DNA of 64,000 nt from Bolinopsis microptera (lineage: Eukaryota > Ctenophora > Tentaculata > Lobata > Bolinopsidae), in assembly GCF_026151205.1 (NCBI RefSeq), contig NC_087084.1, positions 14,090,235-14,154,234 of the forward strand, in the 5' to 3' direction. The notes under the pieces were generated by a model. It made no database searches and was not told the DNA's origin. It saw only the letters and a program-made list of their open reading frames with translations. The position numbers were made by a program, and so were the translations under genes. Shown here in pieces: positions 63,893 to 64,000 of this stretch (position 1 is its first letter; each line of letters begins with the position of its first letter).

Positions 63893-64000
63893 AGTATAAG
63901 AATTTCGTATAATTTGGGTATTTTCATAGTTTTTAATTTCTTTCTGTTTGCAAAACTGCCTTACTTTCAGTTTCCAAGGATGTTAAAATATTTTTACCAA

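Overview
This is a window of invertebrate animal (metazoan) nuclear DNA. It is AT-rich, with short exons separated by GT-AG introns, and is crowded with minisatellites and transposable elements. The species cannot be named from the sequence. The gene content (integrin beta, SMG1, UQCRH) is animal. RTE-like LINEs, a copia-like relic and an LTR element are all present. Family comparisons below are from memory; no alignment or database search was run.

Layout. (1) 4,241-25,950, minus strand: 37 consecutive exons (1,711 codons, frame closed throughout) of SMG1, the PI3K-like kinase that phosphorylates UPF1 in nonsense-mediated decay (NMD). The start codon is inside the window; the kinase half lies beyond the left edge. 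(2) 26,538-27,351, minus strand: a complete three-exon gene for UQCRH, the acidic hinge protein of respiratory complex III. (3) 27.4-39.4 kb: intergenic, with a LINE tail, a copia-like fossil, and a palindromic DNA element (31,266-39,434) whose right arm was split by an RTE-like LINE that itself carries a 1.8-kb insertion. (4) 39,822-59,432, plus strand: 18 exons (733 codons) of an integrin beta subunit, from signal peptide to transmembrane segment; the cytoplasmic tail was not found. Its introns hold a GPCR gene fragment, two palindromic elements, a 390-bp AG microsatellite and a 6.9-kb LTR element with seemingly identical LTRs and no recognisable coding capacity. (5) 59.4-64 kb: poorly resolved, homopolymer-rich sequence with a few open segments of unknown identity.

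The most unusual feature is the relation between minisatellites and splice sites. In SMG1, three tandem arrays are built from an exon-intron boundary: the acceptor of exon 26 (60-bp unit), the acceptor of exon 28 (about 58-bp unit) and the donor of exon 35 (25-bp unit). Each makes about 11-14 extra splice-site copies beside the real one. As I read the frames, using any extra copy leads to a stop codon. Other SMG1 introns are filled up to the acceptor by an AG-free 20-bp unit combining an E-box (CACGTG) and a CRE palindrome (TGACGTCA), or by a 15-bp unit with a branch-point-like CTAAC. Similar boundary arrays occur in the integrin gene. Because SMG1 is the NMD kinase, decoy splicing that yields NMD targets is an attractive hypothesis, but it is only inference here.
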